From assembly GCA_028285035.1 (NCBI GenBank), contig JANQQF010000071.1, positions 62,001 to 126,000 of the forward strand: DNA of 64,000 bases, in the 5' to 3' direction. The DNA comes from Phycisphaerae bacterium (GTDB taxonomy: Bacteria; Chloroflexota; Anaerolineae; 4572-78; J111). The position numbers and the translations under genes are program-made. This document shows positions 36,355 to 45,916 of this stretch, piece by piece; the stretch's first letter is position 1, and each line of letters opens with the position of its first letter. The notes beneath the pieces are model-generated. The model did no database searches and had not been told where the DNA came from. It saw nothing but the letters and a program-made list of their open reading frames with translations.

Positions 36355-37124
36355 TTAGTTGGCTTTTCGTACAATATTACTAGCAATAAGTTGTGAATCA
36401 ATTGATGCAAGCAAATCGGTTACTGTTTTTATGCCACGCCGAGCAAAACCAATATTTAGAGGTAATTTAGCCCCAGCCCGAGTGGAAACACGTAATAAAT
36501 CAGAATATCGGTCACAAAAAGATTGATCTACACGACCAGCTTGGTGCACTATTAAATGGCGCACCTCAAAGAAACCAAGTGCTTCATTAAGGACCACATC
36601 TGGTATTGACACATCGGTACCTGCAATTAATTTCTTAATAGTTTTTGCTGTACTACGCTCCCCTTCTAAACGTTTGAAGACTTCATCTACCATAAAATCT
36701 GCAATGACATCAAAGTCTCCAAGTTTTACAATTTCATGGTATTGTAATGCTCCTGAAGATTTACCCGCCACTAATAATGGATTGCTATCATACAATTCAC
36801 GCAGAATATTTTTACAATACTCACCAAAATGAGTGTAGATACGACGAAGTTCGAATTCGTAACTGTTTTTTCGAACTCGATTAAAGAGAGACGTTTATCT
36901 TTAGCCTTTCTGTTTAACGCAGGGTATTGGTTTTTCGGTAAATTGAGAATCTCATTTACAGTATCTTCTGGATTAGACGCAACCTCTAAATATTTAAGCA
37001 TAACTACTATACCTGCATCAACAACTTGTAGATAATTCTCTGTATCACGGCGTCGAGCGATAAAAGTGCTAAAAGATTTGTATGGTTGGACATTCGACAC
37101 AATTTTTCCTACATAATTATTCAT
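36355..37124 (-). pseudogene. HEPN-domain protein interrupted by a frameshift at an A6 tract
   Basis: Two overlapping frames (37124 to 36771, and 36795 to 36355) join into one ~255-residue protein if a -1 shift occurs at the A6 run complementary to 36866-36871: ...LIEFEK then NSYEFELRRIYTHFGEY and on through CKNILRELYDSNPL. No stop interrupts the joined frame. The second half carries FEVRHLIVHQAGRVD, the Rx4-6H signature of HEPN ribonuclease or binding domains (complementary to 36544-36561). The region is AT-rich compared with its neighbours and has no clear ribosome site. It could be a real mutation, an assembly error or programmed slippage. HEPN proteins often act in phage defence or toxin-antitoxin pairs. 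Confidence 0.65.
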
Positions 37125-37295
37125 CACGCATGTAATAATATTCTACCAGAATTCAATCCAAATCACGAACAAAAGTTCCGCTCAATCCCCAACTTCCTTC
37201 ATTACTCCATCCCCACCCTAATTATACACTAGCGAAAAACATCTGCTTATGCTAAAATCTCACGTCTAATTGTATTGGGAGGATTGCAAAACAAA

Positions 37296-38714
37296 ATGTC
37301 ATCAAACGGACATCCACAAACATTATTTGAAAAAATTTGGAATAATCACATCGTTGTCGCCGAGCCGGGAAATCCGGCGGTGCTATACATCGATCTACAC
37401 CTCATTCACGAGGTGACCTCGCCCCAGGCCTTTACCGGGCTGCGGGAGAAGGGGCTGAAGGTCCGCCGCCCGGACAAAACCGTGGCAACAATGGACCACG
37501 GCATCCCCACCACCCCCCTCGATGTGCCGATCGAGGATATGATGGTCATTCGGCAGATCAGTCAGCTTGAGAAAAATTGTGAGGACTTTGGCATTCCGCT
37601 CAACGGTCTGCATAGTCCCAATCGCGGCATCGTTCACGTCATTGGGCCGGACTTGGGTTTGACCCAGCCGGGAATGACCATTGTCTGCGGCGATAGCCAC
37701 ACCAGTACCCACGGCGCGTTTGGGGCGTTGGCCTTTGGCATCGGCACCAGCGAGATTGAGCACGTCTTGGCCACTCAGTGTCTGCTCCAAGTGAAGCCCA
37801 AAACCTACGCAGTCAAGGTTAAAGGCAGCTTGGGTGAAGGTGTTTCGGCCAAGGACATCATCCTCAACTTGATTTCACGTATCGGCATTGGCGGCGGCAC
37901 GGGCCACGTCTTTGAATATATGGGCGATACCATCCGTGGCTTGTCGATGGAAGAGCGGATGACGATCTGCAACATGTCAATTGAAGGTGGCGCCCGGGCC
38001 GGAATGGTTGCCCCTGATGAAACCACCTTTGAGTACATCGCGGGCAAACCGCACGCCCCACAGGGCGAAGCGTGGGACGCCGCCGTTGCCCAATGGCGCA
38101 GCTTGCCAACCGAAGATGGCGCCACCTTTGACAAAGAAATCACCATCGACGCTGACGCCTTGGAACCGATGATTACGTATGGCACAAACCCTGGTATGGG
38201 AATGAAAATCAGCGAGGCTATTCCTGATCCAGACACCATCGCTGATGTTAGCGAACGCCAAACACTGGACAAGGCCTTAAAGTATATGGACCTTCAGCCA
38301 AACAAACCGCTGTTGGGGCACAAAGTTGATGTGGTTTTCCTCGGCAGCTGTACCAACTCCCGCATCACCGACTTGCGCGCGGCGGCTCAGTTGATCGAAG
38401 GCCGCAAGGTGGCTGACTCGGTCCGCATGATGGTTGTGCCGGGTAGTCAGCAGGTTAAGGCGCAGGCCGAGGCCGAAGGTTTAGACGAAATCTTCAAGCA
38501 GGCTGGAGCCGATTGGCGAGAGTCGGGCTGCTCAATGTGTATTGCGATGAACGGCGATCAACTGGCTCCTGGCGAGTATGCGGTCAGCACCAGCAACCGT
38601 AACTTCGAAGGCCGTCAGGGTAAGGGCGGACGCACCTTCCTAGCTAGCCCGCTCACAGCTGTGGCGACAGCCGTTACAGGTGAAGTGACTGACGTTCGAA
38701 AGATGTTGGGTTAA
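37296..38714 (+). CDS. leuC: 3-isopropylmalate dehydratase large subunit LeuC
   Basis: 472 residues from ATG 37296; GGGAGG at 37277-37282 is 13 bases away, and a TTG at 37275 precedes it. LeuC with LeuD isomerises 2- to 3-isopropylmalate, or citramalate to 3-methylmalate in the citramalate route. The 4Fe-4S cysteines are in [17 protein letters not shown] and [12 protein letters not shown], and [13 protein letters not shown] and [10 protein letters not shown] are present. LeuD follows after 13 bases, so they form one operon. Because cimA is 3 kb downstream, the same dehydratase may serve both leucine and isoleucine synthesis. Confidence 0.96.
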   Translation: MSSNGHPQTLFEKIWNNHIVVAEPGNPAVLYIDLHLIHEVTSPQAFTGLREKGLKVRRPDKTVATMDHGIPTTPLDVPIEDMMVIRQISQLEKNCEDFGIPLNGLHSPNRGIVHVIGPDLGLTQPGMTIVCGDSHTSTHGAFGALAFGIGTSEIEHVLATQCLLQVKPKTYAVKVKGSLGEGVSAKDIILNLISRIGIGGGTGHVFEYMGDTIRGLSMEERMTICNMSIEGGARAGMVAPDETTFEYIAGKPHAPQGEAWDAAVAQWRSLPTEDGATFDKEITIDADALEPMITYGTNPGMGMKISEAIPDPDTIADVSERQTLDKALKYMDLQPNKPLLGHKVDVVFLGSCTNSRITDLRAAAQLIEGRKVADSVRMMVVPGSQQVKAQAEAEGLDEIFKQAGADWRESGCSMCIAMNGDQLAPGEYAVSTSNRNFEGRQGKGGRTFLASPLTAVATAVTGEVTDVRKMLG

Positions 38715-38727
38715 GGAGAGAATAATC

Positions 38728-39339
38728 ATGGAAAAATTTACAAACCTAACCGCAACAATGGTGACTATTCCCACCGAAAATGTTGATACCGACCAAATCA
38801 TTCCAGCCCGCTTTTTGAAAGTGACTGATAAAAATGGGTTAGGGGATAACTTGTTCTTTGACTGGCGCTATCACGAAGATGGTTCGCCCAAAGAAGATTT
38901 CATTTTGAACACAGATCAAGGCAAAAAAGCCAAAATTTTAGTAGGTGGTGATAACTTTGGTTGTGGCTCTAGTCGTGAGCACGCGCCGTGGGCCATCATG
39001 GGCTACGGCTTCCGGGCGGTCGTGTCGACCAGCTTTGCCGACATCTTCCGCAACAACTCGCTCAAACTCGGCTTGGTCCCTGTTGTCGTTGATAAAGACA
39101 CCCACCTGCAATTGATGAGCCTCGTTGAAGAAGATCCAGATACAGAAATTTTAGTCGACTTGGAAAGCCAAACTGTCACTTTGCCCGATGGCCGAAAAGT
39201 CTCATTTCCGATTGATAATTTTAGCAAAACGTGTATTCTTAATGGTATCGACCAGCTTGGTTATCTACAGGGCCACGCTGACGCTGTAGAGGCCTATGAA
39301 GCCGATCATACTGACCGGGTGAATACGCTGGCCGCCTAA
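38728..39339 (+). CDS. leuD: 3-isopropylmalate dehydratase small subunit LeuD
   Basis: 203 residues, the normal length for the long bacterial form. It supplies the swivelling domain that completes the LeuC active site. NVDTDQIIPARFLK (~18-31) and GGDNFGCGSSREHAPWAI (~73-90) are the substrate-loop and helix signatures. GGAGAG lies just before the ATG, and the gene follows leuC by 13 bases. The next gene, an aldolase, begins 43 bases later on the same strand and may be read through. Confidence 0.96.
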   Translation: MEKFTNLTATMVTIPTENVDTDQIIPARFLKVTDKNGLGDNLFFDWRYHEDGSPKEDFILNTDQGKKAKILVGGDNFGCGSSREHAPWAIMGYGFRAVVSTSFADIFRNNSLKLGLVPVVVDKDTHLQLMSLVEEDPDTEILVDLESQTVTLPDGRKVSFPIDNFSKTCILNGIDQLGYLQGHADAVEAYEADHTDRVNTLAA

Positions 39340-39382
39340 ATTTTCACTCTCATTACATCGTTGTATATGAAAGGATCAAATA

Positions 39383-40435
39383 ATGGCAAGCCAAATTATT
39401 GATTTGTTGGGTGATAAAGCAGATGATCTGTTAGGACATGTCTGCAAAGGAATTCCAAAAGAATCATTGCACGTTCCTGGGCCAGATTTTGTGGATCGGG
39501 TCTGGAGCCAGTCGGATCGCACGCCGCCAGTGTTGCGCAGTCTGCAAACGATGTACAACAATGGCCGCTTGGCGGGCACGGGATATCTGTCCATTCTCCC
39601 CGTTGATCAAGGGATTGAGCATACAGGCGGGGCCTCATTTGCCCCTAACATAGCCTATTTCGATCCCGAGAACATTGTAAAATTGGCGATCGAGGGAGGC
39701 TGTAACGCGGTCGCCTCAACTCTGGGTGTGTTGGGTTCAGTATCACGCAAATATGCGCACAAAATTCCGTTTATGGTCAAAATAAACCACAACGAATTGA
39801 TGACCTACCCGCAAAAATATGATCAGGTGATGTTTAGCAGCATCAAGCAGGCCTGGGATTTAGGCGCTGTTGCGGTCGGCGCCACCATCTACTTTGGGGC
39901 AGAGGAGTCGAGCCGCCAAATCGTCGAGGTCAGCGAAGCCTTCGCCTACGCCCACGAGTTGGGAATGGCCACGGTCTTGTGGTGCTACTTGCGCAACTCG
40001 GCCTTCAAAAAAGATGGCGTCGACTATCATGCCGCCGCTGATGCGACCGCCCAGGCCAACCACTTAGGTGTGACTATCCAAGCCGATATTGTTAAGCAGA
40101 AATTGCCGACCAATAATGGGGCCTTTACGGCGGTCGGCTTTGGTAAAACCAATCCAAAAATGTACGATGAACTCGTTACTGATCACCCCATTGATTTGGT
40201 TCGCTGGCAAGTGGCCAATGATTATATGGGTCGGGTTGGTTTGATCAACTCTGGTGGGGCGTCTGGTAGTAACGACTTTGCCGATGCAGTTTACACCGCT
40301 GTGGTCAACAAACGAGGTGGCGGTATGGGCTTGATCTCAGGCCGCAAAGCCTTCCAGCGCCCGATGGAAGATGGCGTTAAACTGCTCAATCACATCCAAG
40401 ACGTATATTTATCTGAAGACATCACGATTGCATAA
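39383..40435 (+). CDS. fbaB: Class I fructose-bisphosphate aldolase, archaeal/DhnA type
   Basis: 350 residues. It resembles FbaB/DhnA aldolases that use a Schiff-base lysine rather than zinc: [48 protein letters not shown], and the phosphate-binding [10 protein letters not shown] and [17 protein letters not shown]. It should catalyse reversible cleavage of fructose 1,6-bisphosphate. It lies between leuD and cimA, with AAAGGA before the ATG. A strong hairpin at 40472 ends the transcript. Its placement within a branched-chain amino-acid cluster is unusual. Confidence 0.93.
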   Translation: MASQIIDLLGDKADDLLGHVCKGIPKESLHVPGPDFVDRVWSQSDRTPPVLRSLQTMYNNGRLAGTGYLSILPVDQGIEHTGGASFAPNIAYFDPENIVKLAIEGGCNAVASTLGVLGSVSRKYAHKIPFMVKINHNELMTYPQKYDQVMFSSIKQAWDLGAVAVGATIYFGAEESSRQIVEVSEAFAYAHELGMATVLWCYLRNSAFKKDGVDYHAAADATAQANHLGVTIQADIVKQKLPTNNGAFTAVGFGKTNPKMYDELVTDHPIDLVRWQVANDYMGRVGLINSGGASGSNDFADAVYTAVVNKRGGGMGLISGRKAFQRPMEDGVKLLNHIQDVYLSEDITIA

Positions 40436-40471
40436 AATCGGCGGCTACTTCCGTCGTATCCCAAGTTAAAA

Positions 40472-40508
40472 AGAGACCCAAGTGGACGTATTGTGCACTT
40501 GGGTCTCT
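40472..40508 (+). terminator. Strong hairpin after the aldolase gene
   Basis: AGAGACCCAAGTG (40472-40484) and CACTTGGGTCTCT (40496-40508) form a perfect 13-bp stem with an 11-base loop. The plus strand has no T-tract, while the minus strand does (CTTTTTAAC). Termination or mRNA 3'-end protection is likely. Confidence 0.7.
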
Positions 40509-40529
40509 CCTATTCATAAAGGCTGTAGT

Positions 40530-40625
40530 ATGAAAGTATTAAGCACAACTAAGGTTATAGGTGAGTTACGGGCGATGGCTGCTAAGGTTGCTGTCGCCCG
40601 GCGAATTGGAGCCGAATTCGGTTAG
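40530..40625 (+). CDS. Possible 31-codon small ORF upstream of cimA
   Basis: An ATG at 40530 has AAAGG 7 bases upstream and opens a 31-codon frame (MKVLSTTKVIGELRAMAAKV...), ending at TAG 40623-40625. The peptide is basic with scattered Val, Leu and Ile codons but no attenuator-like run. A 7-bp stem CGGGCGA/TCGCCCG lies within it. Given its place between a terminator and the citramalate synthase gene it could be a leader peptide, but this is weakly supported. Confidence 0.3.
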   Translation: MKVLSTTKVIGELRAMAAKVAVARRIGAEFG

Positions 40626-40669
40626 AATGCCGAAAAATTATTATGACCATTCAGCTAATGTATATAATC

Positions 40670-40748
40670 TGTCATTCCCGTGTGATTTTGGCGGGAATCC
40701 ATCATTCACAATCTAGTGGATGCCCGACAAAACCATTCGGGCATGACA
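40670..40748. repeat. REP/MITE-like palindromic element upstream of cimA
   Basis: Outer arms TGTCATTCCCG (40670-40680) and CGGGCATGACA (40738-40748) match at 10 of 11 positions. Inside are CCCG...CGGG, ATCCA...TGGAT and GCCCG...CGGGC stems. This is the usual layout of short dispersed palindromic repeats. The remainder of the 451-base gap (40436-40886) has the terminator, a small ORF and AACCGT/ACGGTT and TCTGCC/GGCAGA stems just before cimA. Confidence 0.7.
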
Positions 40749-40886
40749 AAAACCAGCTAGCTTAAGGTTACAATTTTTTTATTTTTCATAACCGTGATAC
40801 TCTATTACGGTTTTGTCTGCCGCCGATGAATGTAGGCAGATAACACACCATATTAACCTATAGATCTATGTCATGGAGGCTCCAAG

Positions 40887-42461
40887 ATGACCCAGATATT
40901 TTTATATGACACAACCTTGCGAGACGGCACCCAAGGGGAAGGAATTTCGCTGTCGTGCAATGATAAATTGAAAATAGCCCAAAAATTGGATGATTTTGGG
41001 GTGCATTATATTGAGGGGGGCTGGCCTGGATCAAACCCCAAAGATGCTGAGTTCTTTGAGCGACAAGGTGAACTCAATTTGAAGCAGGCCAAGATTGCGG
41101 CCTTTGGCAGCACCCGCTACAAAAACACCACCTGCGATGAAGATGCCAACGTCCAAGCCCTTGTTGCCGCCAACACCCCTGTCGTAACACTCGTCGGAAA
41201 AAGCTGGGACCTACACGTCCATCATGTGCTGGAAACACACGACGAAGAAAACCTCGATATGATTGCCGAAAGCGTACAATATTTCAAAGAGCGAGGCAAG
41301 GAAGTGATCTACGATGCCGAGCACTTCTTTGATGGCTACAAAGCCAACCCTGACTATGCCCTACTTACCCTCCAGGCAGCTCTCGACAATGGCGCTGATT
41401 GTGTCGTGTTGTGCGATACAAATGGCGGCTCCACGCCGTGGGAAGTTGAAGAGATTGCTAAACGCGTGACGGGGAAGTTTGAAGGATCACAAATCGGCAT
41501 CCACACCCACAATGATTGTGAATTAGGTGTAGCCAACAGTCTGGCGGGCATTCGTGGTGGCGCGACCCACGTGCAGGGAACGATCAACGGTTACGGCGAG
41601 CGGGTGGGCAACGCAAATTTGATGAGCGTCATCCCTGATTTGCAACTCAAAATGGGATATCGTTGTGTGAGCGATGACCAGTTGCAACAACTCACGGCCC
41701 TGTCACGTTACGTTGATGAAGTTGCTAATCAAACACCTAATCCGCACCAAGCCTACGTGGGACAAAGCGCCTTCGCCCACAAGGGGGGCATTCACGTCGC
41801 GGCGATGATGAAGGCCGAGGAGAGCTATCAGCATATGGACCCAGCCCTGATTGGTAATGAGCAACGGACCTTGGTCTCTGAGCTATCTGGGCGGGGAAAT
41901 ATCCTATCTAAGGCCGAAGAATTTGGTCTGGATGCGAGTCGAGCCGATGCCAAAAAGGTGCTTGACAAAATCAAGCACTTAGAGAATCAAGGCTACACTT
42001 TTGAAGGGGCCGAAGCGTCGGTCGATTTGATGCTGCGTAAAGTACAAGATGATTACCAAGAGCCCTTTAAGGTTATCGATTTTATGGTGGTCACCGAAAA
42101 TCGGGAGGGGCGCGGCCTGTTTACTGATGCCACGGTCAAAGTTGAGGTCAACGAAAATGTTCAGCACACTGTAGCGGAGGGGAATGGGCCCGTCAACGCC
42201 TTGAATGGGGCCTTGCGCAAAGCCCTGTATCAAGATTTCCCCCAACTCCAAGACATCCATCTGACTGACTACAAAGTCCGCATCATCGACAGCACCTCTG
42301 GCACCGCCGCAGCAACACGGGTAATGATCGACTTCCAAGATGACAGTACAGGCCAGCGATGGACCACCGTTGGGGCGCACACCAACATTATCGAAGCGAG
42401 TTGGCGGGCCTTGGTTGATAGTATGGAGTACGCACTGCTAAATGTAAATGGGGAGAATTAA
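40887..42461 (+). CDS. cimA: (R)-citramalate synthase CimA
   Basis: 524 residues, the length of bacterial CimA of the DmpG/LeuA family. It condenses acetyl-CoA with pyruvate to citramalate, giving a threonine-independent route to isoleucine. DTTLRDGTQGEGISL (~8-22) carries the metal Asp and catalytic Arg, GIHTHNDCELGVANSLAG holds the HxH metal ligands, and HQAYVGQSAFAHKGGIHVAA is the linker signature. The C-terminal ~140 residues form the LeuA-type regulatory dimer domain, so isoleucine feedback is likely. GGAGG precedes the ATG. Confidence 0.95.
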   Translation: MTQIFLYDTTLRDGTQGEGISLSCNDKLKIAQKLDDFGVHYIEGGWPGSNPKDAEFFERQGELNLKQAKIAAFGSTRYKNTTCDEDANVQALVAANTPVVTLVGKSWDLHVHHVLETHDEENLDMIAESVQYFKERGKEVIYDAEHFFDGYKANPDYALLTLQAALDNGADCVVLCDTNGGSTPWEVEEIAKRVTGKFEGSQIGIHTHNDCELGVANSLAGIRGGATHVQGTINGYGERVGNANLMSVIPDLQLKMGYRCVSDDQLQQLTALSRYVDEVANQTPNPHQAYVGQSAFAHKGGIHVAAMMKAEESYQHMDPALIGNEQRTLVSELSGRGNILSKAEEFGLDASRADAKKVLDKIKHLENQGYTFEGAEASVDLMLRKVQDDYQEPFKVIDFMVVTENREGRGLFTDATVKVEVNENVQHTVAEGNGPVNALNGALRKALYQDFPQLQDIHLTDYKVRIIDSTSGTAAATRVMIDFQDDSTGQRWTTVGAHTNIIEASWRALVDSMEYALLNVNGEN

Positions 42462-42476
42462 AGATCAGTAAATGGT

Positions 42477-42535
42477 AATTAGTAAATAGTAATTGTCGCT
42501 TTGCTTGTATAATTATCAATTACTATTTATTAATT
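42477..42535. repeat. AT-rich inverted repeat after cimA
   Basis: The 19-base arms at 42477-42495 and 42517-42535 match at 18 positions (TAGTAAATAGTAATTG core) around a 21-base loop. Related TAGTAATTGGTAA sequence occurs near 28786-28806. It could serve as a weak transcription end. Confidence 0.6.
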
Positions 42536-42612
42536 ACTGTAGTTCAAAATACAGGATTTCGTCAATTTCTTTTCCCATCCCCGTTCGATATTCCAATAAT
42601 TCAGGACTAACA

Positions 42613-43092
42613 ATGCACCCAACTGCACAAAAGGTAGCTGATGCTGCCGCAGAATTAGGCTTGAGTATCACAATCAAAGAATTTGAAGCCAGTACGCGGA
42701 CGGCTGAAGATGCAGCGAATGCGGTCGGTTGTACTGTGGGGCAAATCGTAAAGTCGCTCGTATTTGTTGTCAATGGGCAGCCGACAATGGCCTTGGTTAG
42801 TGGCCCCAATCGGCTAGATGAGAAAAAGCTGGCGGCGTTGTGTGAGGTAGGGCGTAAGAAGGTCAAACGGGCTGATGCTGACACCGTGCGCGAGGCGACA
42901 GGCTTTGCCATCGGCGGCGTTCCCCCAATCGGACACACCAGCCCACTCGCTGTTTACATCGATGAGGATTTCTGGCAATTTGAGGAAATCTGGGCCGCAG
43001 CGGGGACCCCTAACGCGGTCTTTGCCATTAGTCCGGATAAATTGAAGATGTTGACCAACGGCATCGTCGCTGATTTAAAGGTAACCACCTAG
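42613..43092 (+). CDS. ybaK: YbaK/EbsC-family aminoacyl-tRNA deacylase
   Basis: 159 residues from ATG 42613, with AGGA 7 bases upstream. The frame is open 120 bases earlier, but that part is the AT-rich repeat. The YbaK fold is clear: TVGQIVKSLVFVVNG, ALVSGPNRLDEKKLA, and ATGFAIGGVPPIGH, whose Gly-x-x-Pro loop forms the editing site. YbaK/ProX enzymes hydrolyse mis-charged tRNAs such as Cys-tRNAPro. It sits between cimA and leuB on the same strand. Confidence 0.9.
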   Translation: MHPTAQKVADAAAELGLSITIKEFEASTRTAEDAANAVGCTVGQIVKSLVFVVNGQPTMALVSGPNRLDEKKLAALCEVGRKKVKRADADTVREATGFAIGGVPPIGHTSPLAVYIDEDFWQFEEIWAAAGTPNAVFAISPDKLKMLTNGIVADLKVTT

Positions 43093-43174
43093 TCATTTCC
43101 CCACATTTTCAACAATTTCACCCTCGGTGTAAAATTGATCGCTCACAAACCTTAACGATGAGGAATTATTTATA

Positions 43175-44248
43175 ATGGAAGCAAAAATCACCTTACTCCC
43201 CGGCGATGGCATTGGGCCGGAGGTGGTGGCTGAAGCCATCAAAGTGCTCAATGCCATTGGCGAGAAGTATGGACACACCTTCACCTACAAGGAAGCCTTG
43301 ATCGGCGGAATCGCTATTGATCAAACAGGTAATCCGCTACCGGAAGAAACGATACAAGCCTGTAAAGACAGCGATGCTATTTTATTGGGCGCAGTCGGTG
43401 GCCCAAAATGGAGCGACCCTTCGGCCAAAGTTCGGCCAGAGCAGGGTCTTCTGGGAATACGCAAAGAATTGGGCCTCTTCGCCAACATTCGCCCGGTCAA
43501 GATTTTCCCTGGGCTAGCCGACGCCTCGACCCTCAAACGAGAGGTCATCGAAAACGTTGATCTGGTCATCATCCGTGAGTTGACCGGAGGGCTGTATTTT
43601 GGTAAGCCTCAAGGCCGCCAGGACACCCCAACCGAGCGTGCTGCCGTTGACACGATGTACTACAGCGAGAACGAAGTGGGCCGCTTGATGCGGGTAGCTT
43701 TTGATTTAGCCCGTCAACGCCGTGGTCAAGTCACCTCGGTTGATAAGGCCAATGTGTTGGCGTCTGGTCGGTTGTGGCGACAGGTTGCCCAAGAAGTGGC
43801 CGCTGAGTATCCCGATGTGGAGTATGAAGAGCAGTTGGTCGATGCGTTGGCGATGCATCTCATTCGCCGCCCCGCCGACTTCGATGTGGTTGCCACAAAC
43901 AACATGTTTGGCGACATCTTGAGCGACGAGGCTAGTATGCTGGCCGGTTCAATGGGAATGTTGCCCTCAGCCTCATTAGCCGAGGGCAAGTTTGGGCTGT
44001 ATGAACCGATCCACGGCTCTGCCCCCGACATCGCGGGCCAAGGCATCGCCAATCCGCTGGCGATGATCTTGAGCGCGGCGATGATGCTCCGCACCACCTT
44101 CAATCTTACCAAAGAAGCCGACGCCGTCGAAAATGCTGTCTCCAGCGTCATCGAGGCCGGGCACCGCACTGCCGACCTCGCCTACAATGGTGAAACACCT
44201 GTTGGTACGCAGGAGATGGGCGATTTGGTGGTACAGGCGTTGGGGTAG
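43175..44248 (+). CDS. leuB: 3-isopropylmalate dehydrogenase LeuB
   Basis: 357 residues, full length. It oxidatively decarboxylates 3-isopropylmalate and, with CimA, probably 3-methylmalate. [19 protein letters not shown], the [25 protein letters not shown] substrate arginines, the [12 protein letters not shown] loop, DKANVL, and [17 protein letters not shown] with [15 protein letters not shown] are all present. It follows ybaK by 82 bases and ends before a strong terminator. It completes LeuCDB. LeuA is not in the window. Confidence 0.96.
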   Translation: MEAKITLLPGDGIGPEVVAEAIKVLNAIGEKYGHTFTYKEALIGGIAIDQTGNPLPEETIQACKDSDAILLGAVGGPKWSDPSAKVRPEQGLLGIRKELGLFANIRPVKIFPGLADASTLKREVIENVDLVIIRELTGGLYFGKPQGRQDTPTERAAVDTMYYSENEVGRLMRVAFDLARQRRGQVTSVDKANVLASGRLWRQVAQEVAAEYPDVEYEEQLVDALAMHLIRRPADFDVVATNNMFGDILSDEASMLAGSMGMLPSASLAEGKFGLYEPIHGSAPDIAGQGIANPLAMILSAAMMLRTTFNLTKEADAVENAVSSVIEAGHRTADLAYNGETPVGTQEMGDLVVQALG

Positions 44249-44283
44249 CAAGTTTATCAGCTTTTTACCTCATTTGTAACTTT

Positions 44284-44319
44284 AAAAGTCCGTCACAAAA
44301 TTTTATGACGGACTTTTTT
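44284..44319 (+). terminator. Intrinsic terminator of the leuB transcript
   Basis: AAAAGTCCGTCA (44284-44295) pairs with TGACGGACTTTT (44306-44317) over 12 bp with a 10-base loop. Six T (44314-44319) end the structure. It is a textbook Rho-independent terminator. Confidence 0.95.
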
Positions 44320-44417
44320 GTATAAAATTTATAATCGGCTTGTCAGTAGAAAGATAAGTTAGGATGATAGAAAAATTATTATACAGATAATCTGTAGAGT
44401 ATATTCAGTGAGGGATG

Positions 44418-45071
44418 ATGCTATCGAAGATTAAAGAAAAGGTAAAGTTATTATGCCAAATTGATACAAATTATAAAATTCATTATTCTGAGACGCACAA
44501 GTACAAAAGCAAGAGGCTTACAAAGGCTGAGTTAATAGAATTTGAAGCCCAGTTAGGTATTCAGTTACCCTCAGAGTATCGCCAATATTTACTTGAAGTA
44601 GGTTATGGAATGGGACCTCTAAGTGGATTTTGTTCTCCACAAGAAATAATAGAAGAGTATTTTGAAGAAGAGGCCCAATTACAGACAGTCAGGAATATTT
44701 TTGGGACGTCGCCAGTAAATCCATTTCCGTTCAATGAAGAAGATGCTTATGGTTGCTTTGAAGAATTATCTACAAAACCTATTTGGGACGTTGCCTGTCC
44801 AGAAGGGTTATATCCAGAGAATGGGGCCATATCAATCGTTGATCGCAATGATGGAAATCCTGTATGCCTTGTCATCAGCGGGCAGCTTGCAGGTACAATA
44901 TGGGATGTTCATCAAGCTGCTGTTGGATATGGTGAGTGGAGTCCAGCGAGAAAGCCACCAACCGTTGGTAAAAACCTCATTAAAGATGTCGAAAAACCAC
45001 TCCAAACTTTTTATGAATGGTATGATAGTTGGCTTAGTAGCGCCATACGAGATGTCAAAACATTATATTAG
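44418..45071 (+). CDS. SMI1/KNR4 (SUKH) domain protein
   Basis: 217 residues from the second ATG (44418), four bases after GAGGG; the first ATG at 44415 is too close. The SUKH core is LTKAELIEFEAQLGIQLPSE-like, with YRQYLLEVGYGMGPLSGF after it, then VACPEGLYPENGAISIVD and DRNDGNPVCLVISGQLAGTI. SUKH proteins are often immunity proteins for nuclease toxins but also occur as housekeeping adaptors. No toxin gene is adjacent. The DNA is AT-rich compared with leuB, which suggests acquisition. Confidence 0.85.
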   Translation: MLSKIKEKVKLLCQIDTNYKIHYSETHKYKSKRLTKAELIEFEAQLGIQLPSEYRQYLLEVGYGMGPLSGFCSPQEIIEEYFEEEAQLQTVRNIFGTSPVNPFPFNEEDAYGCFEELSTKPIWDVACPEGLYPENGAISIVDRNDGNPVCLVISGQLAGTIWDVHQAAVGYGEWSPARKPPTVGKNLIKDVEKPLQTFYEWYDSWLSSAIRDVKTLY

Positions 45072-45128
45072 GTCGTTTCGTAAAGTAAATAAATTTTCCA
45101 ACAGTATAATTCGATGCAGATACTATAA

Positions 45129-45869
45129 ATGACAGAACTGGCCGCATTACGAGGGAATCCTAGTTTTATTTGGCGGGATGGGCAACAACGACATCTGGAT
45201 ATGATTCTGCGGTGGGGTGTTACCAATCCCGCAACTACACAAAGGATCCTTATTGATGGCTGTGGCGTAGGAATGTATGCTAATGCGCTGCAAGCTTACA
45301 GCGAACAGATCTATGGTATCGATATTGAAGCTGAGTATTTACCAGACGCGCTCAAAAATGCCCCAGACGCTTTGCTGTCCCGCTCTGCCTGTGAACGGTT
45401 GCCCTTTGCCAAGGATAGTTTTGATTTAGTGTTAAGTCACGAAGTGCTTGAGCACGTATCGGATGATCGGGCTTCAACCGAGGAGATTGTTCGGGTTCTC
45501 AAACCTGGCGGACGGGGCGTGATCATTGTGCCTAATCGATGGTTCCCCTTTGAAACCCACGGGCATTACTGGCGCGGTGTGTATCATTTTGGGAATACAC
45601 CCTTGATCAATTATTTACCCAACCCATTGCGCAACCAATTAGCCCCTCATGTTCGAGTCTATACAAGTCAGGAATTACAGGAACTGTTCAACAGTCAACC
45701 TGTTAAGATTGTCTATCATACTCAAATATTTCCAGGTTATGATAACCTGACGAATAGACATCCACTTTTGGGACAATGGGTGAGATCGATGACCTATGCT
45801 TTAGAACAAACACCATTGAAGATTTTTGGCTTATACCATGTGTTTATCATTGAGAAATACACTACTTAA
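45129..45869 (+). CDS. Class I SAM-dependent methyltransferase
   Basis: 246 residues. ILIDGCGVGMYANALQ (~40-55) is motif I with a degenerate glycine loop, YGIDIEAEYL marks the acidic residue that binds the ribose, LPFAKDSFDLVLSHEVLEHV motif II, and VLKPGGRGVIIVPNRW motif III. The C-terminal part has hydrophobic helices resembling lipid or quinone methyltransferases. It precedes an Old Yellow Enzyme gene by 47 bases. Substrate unknown. Confidence 0.85.
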   Translation: MTELAALRGNPSFIWRDGQQRHLDMILRWGVTNPATTQRILIDGCGVGMYANALQAYSEQIYGIDIEAEYLPDALKNAPDALLSRSACERLPFAKDSFDLVLSHEVLEHVSDDRASTEEIVRVLKPGGRGVIIVPNRWFPFETHGHYWRGVYHFGNTPLINYLPNPLRNQLAPHVRVYTSQELQELFNSQPVKIVYHTQIFPGYDNLTNRHPLLGQWVRSMTYALEQTPLKIFGLYHVFIIEKYTT

Positions 45870-45916
45870 CCAATTTCATAAGATAAATCATAACCCATCA
45901 GGAGCAAAATTAATTC

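Noticed and set aside
42493..42612. N-terminal extension of the YbaK protein
   Set aside because: It is translated repeat DNA, and a good start with ribosome site exists at 42613.
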